A program made the translations under genes and the position numbers. Below are positions 23,910-35,799 of a stretch of 64,000 nucleotides of DNA, one piece after another (the stretch's first letter is position 1; every line of letters starts with the position of its first letter). Under the pieces are notes generated by a model. That model saw nothing but the letters and a program-made list of their open reading frames with translations. It was not told where the DNA came from and did not search any database. The stretch is from Antedon bifida (Eukaryota; Echinodermata; Crinoidea; Comatulida; Antedonidae): contig OY727097.1 of assembly GCA_963402885.1 (NCBI GenBank), positions 26,901,401 through 26,965,400 of the forward strand, written 5' to 3'.

Positions 23910-24726
23910 ACAAGAGGCAAAGAACATTAATTCTAAACCGCCCGGTGATATACTGAAATTTAATTTATTAATTTGAAACGATAAAGATGAGGAAATCTGT
24001 GAGAATGAGAAAAAGTCGCCCCAACCGAGACTCGAATATATTTGTACATGCGAAGGCTTAAAACTGTATATTCACTATCATTGTAAATTAAACATCTTTA
24101 TCAATCAATTTGGTTTGATGCGTACATCATCGTGATAGGCGTTATGCTTTTTGTTCACTGTTTTTAAAATGATAATATTCTCAATCATTTTTTACGCATT
24201 TGGATATGCACGATTTTGCTACTGAAATATGTCTGTGCTGAACAACAACAAAATACATTTCTTGTCACATTTTCTATAAAAAAAAACACTCATAAACAGA
24301 CATAGGTCATGGCTTTCGATTTGCTTAAAGCATAATACGTAGTCAGCATATACATATGCATTGCCTTGTACATTAATAACGTTAACATATTTTGTGGCGT
24401 GTAAAACATTGGTCAACACTCAATAGAATGCCGATTTTTGTGTCAGTATCATGTCTAACAACGAAGAAACGCGTGGCTGTTTCATGTCACACGTACCACT
24501 GTTAGGCCTACAAGTCTTAACACACCTATGTACTTAAACAACCACTCTAAATAATGTCTCTCACCACCACTATAAAAATAATAAATAAATAAACGGCATC
24601 GACGATTGGAAAGATTAGCCAACTGGGCTTGTAGAAAAGCAGTTCAATTCAATGTGCGCATGTCTGTTAAATCCCCGTCTCCTTCGTCTATCTATCCCGT
24701 AACTAACGCTCGCTGTTACCGTACAT

Positions 24727-24902
24727 TAAGCGTGGTTCCCACTAGAACGCAACGTAACGCAGCGAAGTATCGACGCAAAGGTATTGCGTAATCGCAAGTG
24801 GGAACCGACGACGCAGGCGGGGACAAACACAATGATTGGAAGGGCATTTTCTTACGTTGCGTAGATTGCGTTACGTTGCGTCGCTAGTGAGAACCAAGCT
24901 TT
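24727..24902. mobile_element. Family B2 fold-back MITE
   Basis: AAGCGTGGTTCCCACTAGAA to CGCTAGTGAGAACCAAGCTT, with TTGCGTAATCGCAAGTGGGA and GATTGGAAGGGCATTTTCTT inside. Confidence 0.85.
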
Positions 24903-25442
24903 AGGGAGCTTGTTTTTGTGACGTGATTACGTCTGGTTCAGAATTTAGTCACAAATCCAACGACGTTACTAACCCACTATCTATTCATTAGAAGATCCTT
25001 ATATCCAACCAATATATAACGTGTTCATATAATAGTACTGTGATTAACCTTGAAACCTAAAATCGTAAGTGCATTATGTAGTATGAATCTAAAATTATAA
25101 TGTAATATTACTTAATATTGTTTAATATGTGAAATTATTATGTAATATTAAATAGAATACACTATGTTGTAATCTCTAAATTTATTAAGCAATATATTAT
25201 ATGCATAATAATATTGTGCAGTGACTCTAACATTATTCTGTAATATATAACACCTAAATAAATTCCTGTCATTTGATTAGAAGATTGTGGGTTACATGGC
25301 GTGCAATAGTACGAAACCAAATGTTACTGTTTTAATCAATGTGAATCAAATGATTAAATTATTTAATGTGAATCAAATGTAGGCATTGGCTAGGCCCTAC
25401 CTTTTATTTGATTCAATTGACAGGAATCTATTTAGATGTTAT

Positions 25443-25620
25443 ATAAAACAAATAATGAATGTTTTATATTCGTGTAGGCCTAATGGTACAAATAATTGCA
25501 TTTGGTGAATTATGAAAGGTTATCAACTCGGCTTCGCCTTGTTGGAATATAACCTTTCATCATTCACCTCATGCCATTATTTGTACTATTACACTCATAA
25601 ACATTCATTATTTGTATAAT
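25443..25620. mobile_element. Family I fold-back element (hairpin with ~75-bp arms)
   Basis: The left arm contains ACAAATAATGAATGTTT, GGTACAAATAAT, GGTGAATTATGAAAGGTTAT; the right arm is its inverse. The loop is CAACTCGGCTTCGCCTTGTT. The left arm has an extra segment that includes TAGGCCTA. Confidence 0.8.
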
Positions 25621-26389
25621 ATTACATAATAATGTATACTGTACTATGATGATCATTATACACATGTTATGGGTAATAAATGAATTGTATTAATGATAAA
25701 AGTGATCGATATCGACTTGTAATCGATGCATTCATTGTACCATGTGAACATAACCGAGCAGAAAGTTAATTAAAAATGCTTTAATATGAAATTGTGTTAT
25801 CTATCTTGATTTTAAAATTAGGGAAAAAAGGTTTAGCATAAATTCATTTTCTAAAAGGTGTTTTGATTATTTGCTTCTTTCGACTTTAAACACATTTTAC
25901 TTTCAAATCCAACAGTATTCTTTATATTCGATCTCATTCACGACGTTTTCAATTAACTTTAACCCACAATATTATCTAAGGTAAACGACAATTGACTAAC
26001 GTACTGTGCATAACAAGTAGCTTCATAATGTTAAAATGTTACGATAGCATAAATGTAATGCTTAGTGAAAACCTTGAGTGTAAGTGTACTTTTTTAAAGT
26101 TTGATGTAAGCAAACAATTTGACTTAGATGCATTAAACTTAAATATATGTATGAATGAATGTCTTGGAGCATTTTGATTTTTGTGATGTTACAAAAAAAA
26201 CCCAAAAACGATTTCACCGACAAAAGCACCATTATCTAATTAACATTAACTGAGTGGAGTAATAGCAAGTAAGGCCACTTGGATCACTGAAATGATCAAT
26301 AGGCGATGAACAGTCCTTATATGGAAAGCCTCTATTGTGGAAAACGTCGCCCTCAGTGGTCCCTATTCTGGACAGGAAAACAAATCAGA

Positions 26390-26492
26390 ACAAGGCCATA
26401 TACATGGCTGTAGTCGCGTGCTCAAATTTTAGTTAGTGTTTACCATCCGACCAACCGACCGACATAGTGAGCTGTCGAGTCGCGACTAAAAA
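26390..26492. mobile_element. Family E element, copy 1
   Basis: AACAAGGCCATATACATGGC, AGTCGCGTGCTCAA, GTTAGTGTTTACC and a run of CCGACCAA/CCGACCGA end in GCGACTAAAAATG. The same order occurs at 59036-59129. Confidence 0.65.
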
Positions 26493-26699
26493 TGACAGAC
26501 AGAGTTCACCGATCCCGATCGAAAAGATTAATACTTATCTGCTGTACATGTAAAACACATGATTGTATATAATAAGGTAATAATAAGGTAAGATTTCTGA
26601 TGAATTGTGTAACCCCACTTCGGCTTCGGTGCCATCTGGTGCTTCTGCTTCCTATTTGTCCATATAAGTCACGTGTACAGCATACCGTATGATGCGCGC

Positions 26700-26862
26700 C
26701 TTTATACACGCCAATTTACACAGACGACCGGTGGTGATAACGGTAATACAAATATAGAATCTATGTTATTCCTTTTTGTTTCCGCTCAGGATAGATACAG
26801 ACTCTACGTGGGATAAGCTACGCGGTTTCCGCTTGCCGTTACCGCTGTAAATTGGCCTTATG
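26700..26862. mobile_element. Possible fold-back MITE
   Basis: GCCAATTTACA..GATAACGGTAA on the left and TTGCCGTTACCGCTGTAAATTGGC on the right form imperfect inverted ends. Confidence 0.4.
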
Positions 26863-29159
26863 GGAACTATGTTGCATCTGAAACTCATGTAACCTTAAAA
26901 CTAACTCCATGATAGATCTACCTTAATTCATGTTAAGCTATATTACCAAGAATTGGTATGTGTAATATGAATAACATAACAACGATTTTAAATGGCCTAA
27001 TATTAAATCATAATCTATATGGGAACCACGGGAGGCAGTAAAACTGGATTAATAATGCACTCGTAGATATTTGAGATTATTTCTTGACGAATTCTTGATT
27101 ATTTACACCTATTATTTGAATATAAAAACGTGCACTTGTCGACACAGTGACCAATCAAAGTTAAAACTGCAAAAGATACTTATAAAAAAGTGTGAACTTT
27201 AATTCTCACATGAGTTTTAAAAGGCCGATGCCCGTTTGGTCAAAGGAAAATAGATGGATCTGTGCCCATGAGACGAAGTCTCTTGGATATCGTAAGTGCA
27301 GCTCTTTCACATGCGGTACCGTATTTCATAGAATTTTTAAAATCAATATTTATGACCCATGACCCTCCCTAGTTCATTTTATTTACTGTATTTGAAAATT
27401 TTACTTTTTATCTTAATGGAAATGAAATGTTCACAAAGTGATTTTAACGCGTATCGAACATTCATTCAGTTTGATTGTTTGCATTATTTTCGCATCAAAA
27501 AGTATAGCCAATAGTAGACCTAACCTGCGCATAATAAACTAACGAAACGTTTAAATAATTGCGCCAAAACAAACAAAAAAACCAATTTCATAAGCATGTC
27601 TTTGTCATGTTGAACTGCGACTCCTGTATCGGGTGCACTCACTTTCTATCTTCGTATACTGTAAATATAACATATAAGCCTGTTTAAGCCAAGTATTTAA
27701 TCAAATCAGTACGTTTTGCATACTATTAATTATAGATGAAAATAAGACTACTAATTACTACTACCCTAAAGATCAGGCTTTGTGACGGTTCTATTGGTTT
27801 TTTTTTATTTAGTTTTTCCAGATGTAAATTGAGGGCGCCAACCAAGTAAAGCAAATTCGAAAGAAAGGTAAATCACCCATACATTATTTTTAGAAATAAC
27901 TTCATGATTTATTTAATCTGTCTTTGTCGTTGCCTTCACGAACGTTAATGGTATTTTCTTTTCAAAGATCACATTGCCCATTCATTATTTTGCCAAATCA
28001 ATTCTAATAACAGAATCAATAATAAGTACACAGAATAAAAAGATAGTGTATCGAGTTGTGTAGGCTATAAACAAAAGCGGATCTCGCTATGTTTTTGTAT
28101 GTGGTAAAGTTAAAAATGTTTGTAAAAAATATCTATAAACATTAAAACATTTTTTTGAACATTTTTACTTGAAATAATATTTTAAAATACAGTAGAAATG
28201 ATTAATATTAGCTTTACAACATACATTTTGAGAAGGTACTGTATACACGCCTATGGCTCTTTGTAAGCCTATGGAAATTAGCGCCCCACAAACGATTTAT
28301 TATGATTGATACCCACTTCAGTTTTAAGGATCTGTTGGTCAGTTCTCTCTATACTACTAATATTATACGTGGTTCAGCAACATTAATTTTGTTGACTCTC
28401 TTTTGGAAGGTAAATTTTTAAACATGAATGTCTGTAAACTATTCTATAATCATCTCTTTTATCAATAACGCCCTCTATTTTAAATCAAAATTGAAATACT
28501 ATAGAAGGCACACTCAACTTGTTTTTTTATTGTAGGTCTACTCCAACAAAAACTAAATAAAAATGTTTTTAAAAAAAACAAAAAAAGAAAATATTAAAAC
28601 AAAAATCATAATAAATAATTATGTAAAGCGTATCCAATACTTGACTATCAGAGTTGAATCTATGAGTTCCTATAGGCCTACTACGGATTAAAAAAAAAAC
28701 AATAAAAAAAAATACCCATGTATGAGAGAATTATCTAATTAAACAATTTTTTGAATTGTATTTATAGTACTCGAATGATCACTTTACTCGAATGATCACT
28801 CCTAGTTGTATTATTTACGATAATGTAAATTCATAATAAATTTAGCGAATACTTTGGATGATTAGATGTTTGACAGAGACAATCATGTTTCTTATGTAAA
28901 GTCGATTAGAAGATCTGGTTTGTGTGTTGGGGAAACTCGAGGGAAATTCCTTTTTTACAATGAGTTATTAATATTCAATTTAGCAATTAAAAGCTCTTTC
29001 AAAATTTTACAATTGGAGCGGAAATTAAACAAAAAAAATGTACAAATGTATATTTTTGCATTCTTGATTCTATGTGTGGCACGCCTGATTCGAAATGGAT
29101 GGATACACAACATGTTTTATTTGCGGTTTTAAAGTGATTTTTTCATGGCACGGCGATAA

Positions 29160-29231
29160 ACTTGGTTCTCATGTGGACGCAATTGTGGTTGGTCAACTCA
29201 CTTGCGTCGCGTTCAAGTGGGAACCGAGCTC
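29160..29231. mobile_element. Family B1 MITE, fragment
   Basis: ACTTGGTTCTCATGTGGACG, GTGGTTGGTCAACTCACTTG and AGTGGGAACCGAGCTC remain; the left-centre portion is deleted. Confidence 0.6.
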
Positions 29232-29284
29232 AAAGTCTACGATTCACCAGAGCGTAACAATCATCTGCGCATGTCAGCGTAATA

Positions 29285-29353
29285 AGGTCCATAATGTCCA
29301 TATATGGGCACATCACATTTTTGTCACATAAAGTTTGATAGTGTAGACAGCTT
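29285..29353. mobile_element. Family A MITE (A7), right half
   Basis: ATGTCCATATATGGGCACAT to TTTGATAGTGTAGACAGCTT. Only the right half survives. Confidence 0.7.
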
Positions 29354-30075
29354 AATAGATTGACGTGGTTGCGCAACACATGATATTAACGCACGTTAAC
29401 TATCAAAAGACGCGATGTAAAGACTGCGACAACTACACGTAATGAAATCGCGTAATCGTAGAATATCCGATTGTTTTATAATCGCAACTTGTTCAGTGAT
29501 TTGTTATAGTATTTGATCAATGTCATGCAAGCGTAATTTCCTTATTATGATTAATGAGAGACGGACATTTTTCTGACACCACGATCAAAAATTAGGTTCT
29601 CAATTCTTAAAATCTTGCATTTCTCTTTCTAGAAAAAATAGATCAAAACATCAAGTTCATTGAATTTATGATCAATTTGATTAAGACACGAGTCAAATGC
29701 TTTGGGAAAAATAAAACAGTGTTTGACACACATCACGTTTATTGGAATATGACAGGTGGAACTCAGTGAAATCACTTGTGGGCATTACAGTCGTGACAAT
29801 GAAAACACATGTTTAGCAAATATGAAACCGATGTTATGTGTAACAATTTCATAATTATATTCCTAGTAGCCTATACAATTTAATTTATTTTTCGATTAAG
29901 ATGTTGAACATTAAAACCCGATCATAAAATGGTAACTTATGTAATATTACTATTTACTGTACATGTTTATTAAATAAGTAAAACACTGTAGATGCATAAA
30001 CAATATAATATCGCTAAGATAGATTTTGGGTTTCACATGCTATTTTGTACATACCTGTACTTTTTTTCCTCCATA

Positions 30076-31983
30076 ATCTTGTCTTCTCACTCTTGTATTT
30101 CCACTCTTGTCTTCTCACTCTTGTATTTCTACTCTTGTCTTCTCACTCTTGTATTTCTACTCTTGTATTCTCACCCTTGTATTTCCACTCTTGTATTTCT
30201 ACTCTTGTCTTCTCACTCTTGTATTTCCACTCTTGTCTTCTCACTCTTGTATTTCTACTCTTGTATTCTCACCCTTGTATTTCCACTCTTGTCTTCTCAC
30301 TCTTGTATTCTCACCCTTGTATTTCCACTCTTGTCTTCTCACTCTTGTATTTCTACTCTTGTATTTCCAATCTTGTCTTCTCACTCTTGTATTTCCACTC
30401 TTGTATTTCTACTCTTGTATTTCCACTCTTGTATTTCCACTTTTGTCTTCTCACTCTTGTATTTCCACTCTTGTATTTCTACTCTTGTCTTCTCACCCTT
30501 GTATTTCCACTCTTGTATTTCCACTCTTGTATTTCTACTCTTGTCTTCTCACTCTTGTATTTCCACTCTTGTATTTCCACTCTTGTCTTCTCACTCTTGT
30601 ATTTCCACTCTTGTATTCTCACTCTTGTATTTTCACTCTTGTATTTCCACTCTTGTCTTCTCACTCTTGTCTTCTCACTCTTGTATTTCCACTCTTGTCT
30701 TCTCACTCTTGTATTTCTACTCTTGTCTTCTCACTCTTGTATTTCTACTCTTGTATTCTCACCCTTGTATTTCCACTCTTGTATTTCTACTCTTGTCTTC
30801 TCACTCTTGTATTTCTACTCTTGTCTTCTCACTCTTGTATTTCCACTCTTGTATTCTCACTCTTGTATTTTCACTCTTGTATTTCTACTCTTGTCTTCTC
30901 ACTCTTGTATTTCCACTCTTGTATTTCTACTCTTGTATTCTCACTCTTGTATTTCTACTCTTGTATTTCCACTCTTGTATTTCCACTCTTGTCTTCTCAC
31001 TCTTGTCTTCTCACCCTTGTATTTCTACTCTTGTCTTCTCACTCTTGTATTTCCACTCTTGTCTTCTCACTCTTGTATTTCCACTCTTGTATTTCTACTC
31101 TTGTCTTCTCACTCTTGTTCCACTCTTGTATTTCTACTCTTGTATTCTCACCCTTGTATTTCCAATCTTGTCTTCTCACTCTTGTATTTCCACTCTTGTA
31201 TTTCCACTCTTGTCTTCTCACTCTTGTATTTCCACTCTTGTATTTCCACTCTTGTATTTCCACTCTTGTATTCTCACCCTTGTATTTCCACTCTTGTATT
31301 TCCAATCTTGTCTTCTCACTCTTGTATTTCCACTCTTGTCTTCTCACTCTTGTATTTCCACTCTTGTATTTCCAATCTTGTATTTCTACTCTTGTATTTC
31401 TACTCTTGTATTCTCACTCTTGTATTTCTACTCTTGTATTTCTACTCTTGTATTTCTACTCTTGTCTTCTCACTCTTGTATTTCTACTCTTGTATTCTCA
31501 CTCTTGTATTTCTACTCTTGTATTTCTACTCTTGTATTTCTACTCTTGTATTCTCACTCTTGTATTTCTACTCTTGTATTTCTACTCTTGTATTTCTACT
31601 CTTGTCTTCTCACTCTTGTATTTCTACTCTTGTCTTCTCACCCTTGTATTTCCACTCTTGTCTTCTCACTCTTGTATTTCTACTCTTGTATTTCCAATCT
31701 TGTCTTCTCACTCTTGTATTTCTACTCTTGTATTCTCACCCTTGTATTTCCACTCTTGTATTTCTACTCTTGTCTTCTCACTCTTGTATTTCCACTCTTG
31801 TATTTCCACTCTTGTATTTCCACTCTTGTCTTCTCACTCTTGTATTTCTACTCTTGTCTTCTCACTCTTGAATTTCTACTCTTTTCTTCTCACCTTTGTA
31901 TTTCTACTCTTGTATTTCTACTCTTGTATTTCTACTCTTGTTTTCTCACTCTTGTATTTCCACTCTTGTATTTCCATCTCGTC
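30076..31983. repeat. 1.9 kb minisatellite of a 14-bp unit (~136 copies)
   Basis: Unit ACTCTTGTATTTCC. Four main variants differ in the second half (TATTTCC, TATTTCT, CTTCTC plus C, TATTCTC) and mix without a fixed order; ACCC usually follows the TATTCTC variant. No stop codon occurs in any + frame, and because 14 is not a multiple of three each frame reads a cyclic form of the same 14-residue peptide TLVFPLLYFHSCIS. This explains overlapping 600-670-codon frames; they are not genes. One shortened unit is at about 31118. Units decay at the right end (31860-31983). Confidence 0.97.
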
Positions 31984-32360
31984 TATCGTAAATATTTTTA
32001 AGGATAGCACAAACCAAGGTTAAGGTCCGAAAAAAAATTATTTTTAGAACAACTAAATTTTCCATAAGATTTCGTTAATAGAATGGTGCTTAATACCATG
32101 CTTCCTAAATATAAATGTTGTCAGTGTTTTATTTGATAGTTTGTTCCATTCTGTAAATGGCAGTAACGTAGCAAGTTCGTCAATAATTTTTATTTTTCTA
32201 GTTGGAATGACATTTACACCACTTTGTCTAGTACTATAATTATGTTGATCACAATGATTCTTAAAGTTACCATCTAAGTACGATGTAGCAGTACAATCTC
32301 ATGAACTGTATTAAATTTAATTTTAAGAACTCTCTTCAACATTTTTAAATGAAAAAAGTC

Positions 32361-32394
32361 CCAAATTAAGACTATTAATATAGTCTTAATTTGG
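32361..32394. repeat. Perfect 15-bp stem hairpin
   Basis: CCAAATTAAGACTAT and its exact inverse flank the loop TAAT. No other hallmark suggests its role. Confidence 0.8.
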
Positions 32395-33049
32395 CGCTAT
32401 TTGTTATACTTGATACCTTGGCCCTTTATTAAGTATAACCGAACCATAGTATTATTTTGCAAGACTTGTAATTTACATCTGCATTTCTAGGAACTTTCAG
32501 CCATGCGTAATCAAAAGTCAATCAACATGTTTCTAGCGTATTCAATAAGAAATTATGCTTGTCTATACAAAACCTTCTGGCGTGCACACAATTTGTTAAT
32601 AACTGTATTTAACAATATTTTCACTATTTAATGACTGGTCAAGTGTCAAGCTTAAGTAATTTATACAGGTATTCCCACGCTTGCTGCCTTTCCACTCGTG
32701 TATTCACAGTAATCTTGTATTCTTACATTTTGTTATAATGACAATTGATATACTGTAATTATTATCAACCGAGATTAGCCGAGATATAGCCGGATAAATC
32801 AAAATCTCATCACGGTGCAACACATACATTATAAATAGAGATGAAAAGTATAGAAACATCTCTCAAATTCGGAAGATTATACGGTATGTTGTATTGCCAG
32901 CCTCATGTTTACGGAATGTGGAAATCCTTTTTTTTAATTGTTAAGAAAATCGATATATAGCCTGATGTGTAGACTCAATCAGCTTACGCTGGTCACCCTC
33001 TTGAAATATTGTAAAAATAAATAAATAATTCAAGTGAAAATGTTTTAGT

Positions 33050-33222
33050 CTCAACGATTATAGGCGACGTCTTCTATAAGTCAAAGATGCTCTCCAGGTG
33101 GAATGCCATCCTCAGATGAGTAGTACCGTAGTAATTAGTACAGTCTTGCTATTTTTAATTCATTATATGTAATTTTTACTTTCTATGGACCAGAGATTCC
33201 GAAATAAAAGATTGAATGAATA
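33050..33222 (+). mobile_element. Possible LINE 3' end
   Basis: CTATGGACCAGAGATTCCGA plus AATAAAAGATTGAATGAAT resembles the 3' UTR and short ATGA/GAAT tail of L2/CR1-type elements. No reverse-transcriptase frame was found upstream. Confidence 0.3.
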
Positions 33223-34073
33223 ATCGACCATGTTAAAGGATCAACCACATTTACATGTTGTTCTTCTGCATTATACCTATGTAGAAATAATAAATTATTA
33301 AAAGCTAATCTGTATAATAGTATTATTTAGGTTTACAATTGAAAACCAGATGACTTTTAACAAGATAAGTTTTAAAATTACGTCTGAATTATTAATGACA
33401 GCCTCCAGCTTTACTTGCTGTTTCCCTGCCATTAAAAATAAATTTGAACTTTACTGCCTGGAAAACGTACTTTTATCGGTCATGGTATATTGAGTGATAA
33501 ACATTCAAAACGTTTGCCAATAAAAAAAACGATCATGTTTTTATAAAACAGGATGTTATTAATAGTCCTTGAAGTATTTCAATTAATTTCCATTTGATTA
33601 TCCTCTACTGCACAAGACAAAATCAAATTCTTTACTCATCCACGAAGACATTTCATAAATAGAACTAATATATTTTTTTTTCGTTTATTCAATAAATATT
33701 CTCCACACATGTATTAAAAATTTAAAAAATAATAATCAAAGTAACGTAATAAAAATCAATAAAACACGTACATAACATTAAACACAACATCTTAAAATCT
33801 TATAACATTCCCTAATTCATAATAGTAGCCATATCGATAAGTTACCATTATCAGTCGGTACTTATCAATAACAATATTATTATTAAGCGCCCGTTCTTCC
33901 AATCAAAAGCATTATGGACTCTTTGATTTGCAGATCCACTTGGTCGGATGATACCCATGTCATTATTTTTATGATATATGTATGCACAATGTGACTGGCG
34001 CGTCAACTACCAATTTGAGAACTTCAGTTCAGTGGCATTTTGCCATTCGTTTTTTGACGGAGAAGTGGATCTA

Positions 34074-34081
34074 TGACGTCA
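34074..34081. promoter_or_regulatory. Full cAMP-response-element palindrome upstream of gene B
   Basis: TGACGTCA lies about 807 bp before the inferred start of transcription of gene B. It is a perfect CREB/ATF consensus outside any repeat I could define. Some MITE copies also carry TGACGTCA (near 7485 and 21747), so a single 8-mer is weak evidence of function. Confidence 0.3.
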
Positions 34082-34189
34082 TAACGCTGCAAAGAAAATT
34101 ATTTTTTTTAAATCAATTTTCAAAAATACACTTTATTATTTAAATTAGGTTATAAAATTAATATTACTATTCAAAATAAATATGTTACA

Positions 34190-34310
34190 ACAATCATGCA
34201 GGTTAAATAATATGTAGTCAGTTCCAGCAAGGATAACAATCATACAGGTTAAATAATATATACGGTTACTGTTAGTTCCCAGCGAGGATAACCTCCATGC
34301 GGTTTCAACA
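34190..34310. repeat. Three degenerate copies of a ~46-bp repeat
   Basis: The words CAATCATGCAGGTTAAATAA and CCAGCAAGGATAAC recur as CAATCATACAGGTTAAATAA, CCCAGCGAGGATAAC and CCATGCGGTT. Copies begin near 34190, 34236 and 34289, about 0.6-0.7 kb before gene B. Confidence 0.5.
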
Positions 34311-34811
34311 ATTGATAGACATCATAGTCAGAAAGGAGTGAAAGGAATGCAAATTGAACCTTTGAACACAGCTTGGTGCCATTTCCATTCAGAATCGAGC
34401 TTCTCCTGCTAAAAGAAGAATCAGTGAAGTCAACTGAACAAGAATACAGACAATCTCAACTAGAAATTGCAAACTTAACCGCAACGAAGCGGGAAGTTAT
34501 TATATCTGACGACTTCAGGTGTATTATCGTTAGTCGACTTAACTGCCGCGTATTTTGACCGCATGAGGGCATAATTTACGACAAGTTGTCAAGTGAGTTT
34601 ACAAGCCAGACGATATTGCGGTTGGCAGTAGGCAACAGATGACAATACAATGTCAAACGGTGTGTAGTGCTCCGACGTGCTTTATAGTCTTATATTTTTC
34701 TTAAATTTTGAAGTGTTTATTTCTACTAGAATGATTTGATAGCCGAACACATGAAACAGGGGATAACATCATCATTTTTGTTTGTGGAATCGGCCTGCTC
34801 TTCGAAATCGT

Positions 34812-34892
34812 GATTGGTTGAAACATTATAAACATTTGTAATGCTGTCATCTCTAATATAAATACATCATCAAAGTTGAGAAGCATCACATT
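34812..34892 (+). promoter_or_regulatory. Core promoter of gene B: inverted CCAAT, TATA box, initiator
   Basis: ATTGG (an inverted CCAAT box) is at 34813-34817, TATAAATA at 34857-34864 and TCACATT, a full YYANWYY initiator match, at 34886-34892. Taking the A at 34888 as +1 places the TATA box at -31 and the CCAAT box near -73, both standard spacings. The 5' UTR would then be 70 nt. The arrangement is seen directly; promoter activity is inferred. Confidence 0.6.
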
Positions 34893-34915
34893 AGTTGATC
34901 CGTGGACTAAATCAC

Positions 34916-34933
34916 ATGCTGTATTCAATCTGA
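34916..34933 (+). other. Five-codon upstream ORF in the 5' leader of gene B
   Basis: ATG-CTG-TAT-TCA-ATC-TGA encodes MLYSI and ends 24 nt before the main ATG, in the same frame. Its start context is weak (C at -3, C at +4). It exists in the mRNA only if transcription starts upstream, as the promoter motifs suggest. Such short ORFs can reduce or gate translation of the main frame. Confidence 0.45.
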
Positions 34934-34957
34934 TCTGATTCGCTTTCGATATTCAAA

Positions 34958-35502
34958 ATGTCGAGTTCAACATCAGATTATTCTTCGGCTGAGGCAAACC
35001 ATTCCGGAACTTTTCAACATAGATTTGAAGTACACACTTTAGCACCGTTTGTGCGGAGTACCAATACGCCATCAAATATGGCAATATTTAATTCATCGAG
35101 TTTTCCTGATGTCCCGGATTACAATTCTTATGATTATTATAGTGATTATAACACGATATCTTCTCCAGACTGCTATACCATTTTTGTACAACCTCATGTA
35201 TTTGTTCGCATGATGCTCTCGGTAACATATATTCTGTTGATACTGGTTTGTGGATTTGGAAACAGTCTCCTGATATTTATTATCTTATCTCAAAGACGTC
35301 TGAGAAGCATAACGAATTTATTGATTGCCAACTTGGCGTTTTCTGACATGATGGTGGCCATATGGACAGCACCGTTCGCTGGTTATTACTACATGATCGA
35401 TGATTGGGTGTTTGGTGATGTCTTGTGTCCTGTTGTGAACACCGTTAAAAGTGTATCCATGTACGTGTCTGTTACTACACTCCTCGTCATAGCTATTGAC
35501 CG
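34958..35502 (+). CDS. Gene B exon 1: N-terminus to TM3 of a prokineticin-receptor-like GPCR
   Basis: The ATG at 34958 has A at -3 and an in-frame stop 27 nt upstream (34931), so no longer N-terminus fits without another exon. The exon encodes 181 residues and two bases of Arg182. Residues 1-80 form a Ser/Thr/Tyr/Asp-rich extracellular tail with sequons at N14 (NHS) and N45 (NSS) and a Cys at 72; there is no signal peptide, as is common in class A. TM1 is about 84-110 with GN at 101-102. TM2 is about 118-145 (LLIANLAFSD, D130). The loop 1 Trp is W150. TM3 is about 154-180 with C157 and LLVIAIDR. RSITNLLIANLA..SD and VSMYVS..TLL.IAIDR follow the prokineticin-receptor pattern closely. The exon ends CG before GTAAGT, in the same phase and codon as gene A. 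A hairpin and a 20-bp repeat array start 80 bp inside the intron. Confidence 0.93.
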
Positions 35503-35578
35503 GTAAGTTTGTAAATCTATAAATAATAGATAAAGGTCCATTCAAACTCTCATCTTCAAATAACACCTCCCTTATAAC

Positions 35579-35612
35579 AGTTAGGAACCCACAAAAACTG
35601 TGGGTTCTTAAC
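35579..35612. repeat. Hairpin just inside the gene B intron
   Basis: GTTAGGAACCCACA and TGTGGGTTCTTAAC pair with one mismatch around a 5-6-base loop, 77 bp after the splice donor. Confidence 0.75.
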
Positions 35613-35616
35613 TGTT

Positions 35617-35787
35617 ACCCGGGTAATCACCAATTTACCCGGGTAATCACCAACTTACCCGGGTAATAACCAACTTACTCGGGTATGAACCAACTTAACC
35701 GGGTAATAACCAACTTACCCAGGTAAAAACCAACTTACCCGGATAATAACCAACTTACTCGGGTAATAACCAACTTACCTGGGTAAG
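35617..35787. repeat. 20-bp minisatellite ACCCGGGTAATAACCAACTT
   Basis: About eight or nine units; most hold CCCGGG, a GC palindrome, within ACCCGGGTAA, with TCGGG or CTGGG variants. It directly follows the hairpin. Confidence 0.9.
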
Positions 35788-35799
35788 TAACTAAAGCTC

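Larger units (their letters stand above)
23358..34957. other. Region between gene A and gene B (11.6 kb)
   Basis: It holds the presumed 3' UTR of gene A, a TA microsatellite, MITEs at 24.7, 25.4, 26.4, 26.7 and 29.2-29.35 kb, the 1.9 kb 14-bp minisatellite, a short perfect hairpin at 32.36 kb, a possible LINE 3' end near 33.1 kb and the promoter of gene B. I saw no coding exon. Nothing recognisable was seen in 23910-24720, 24905-25440, 26865-29155, 29360-30070, 31990-32355, 32400-33040 or 33230-34070 beyond AT-rich sequence. Confidence 0.6.

Noticed and set aside
29992-32023. Three overlapping forward frames of 600-670 codons
   Set aside because: They are the 14-bp minisatellite read in three phases; the unit has no stop codon, so openness carries no coding signal.
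34373-34558. 61-codon frame upstream of gene B
   Set aside because: Short, no conserved pattern and no linkage to the promoter or exon.
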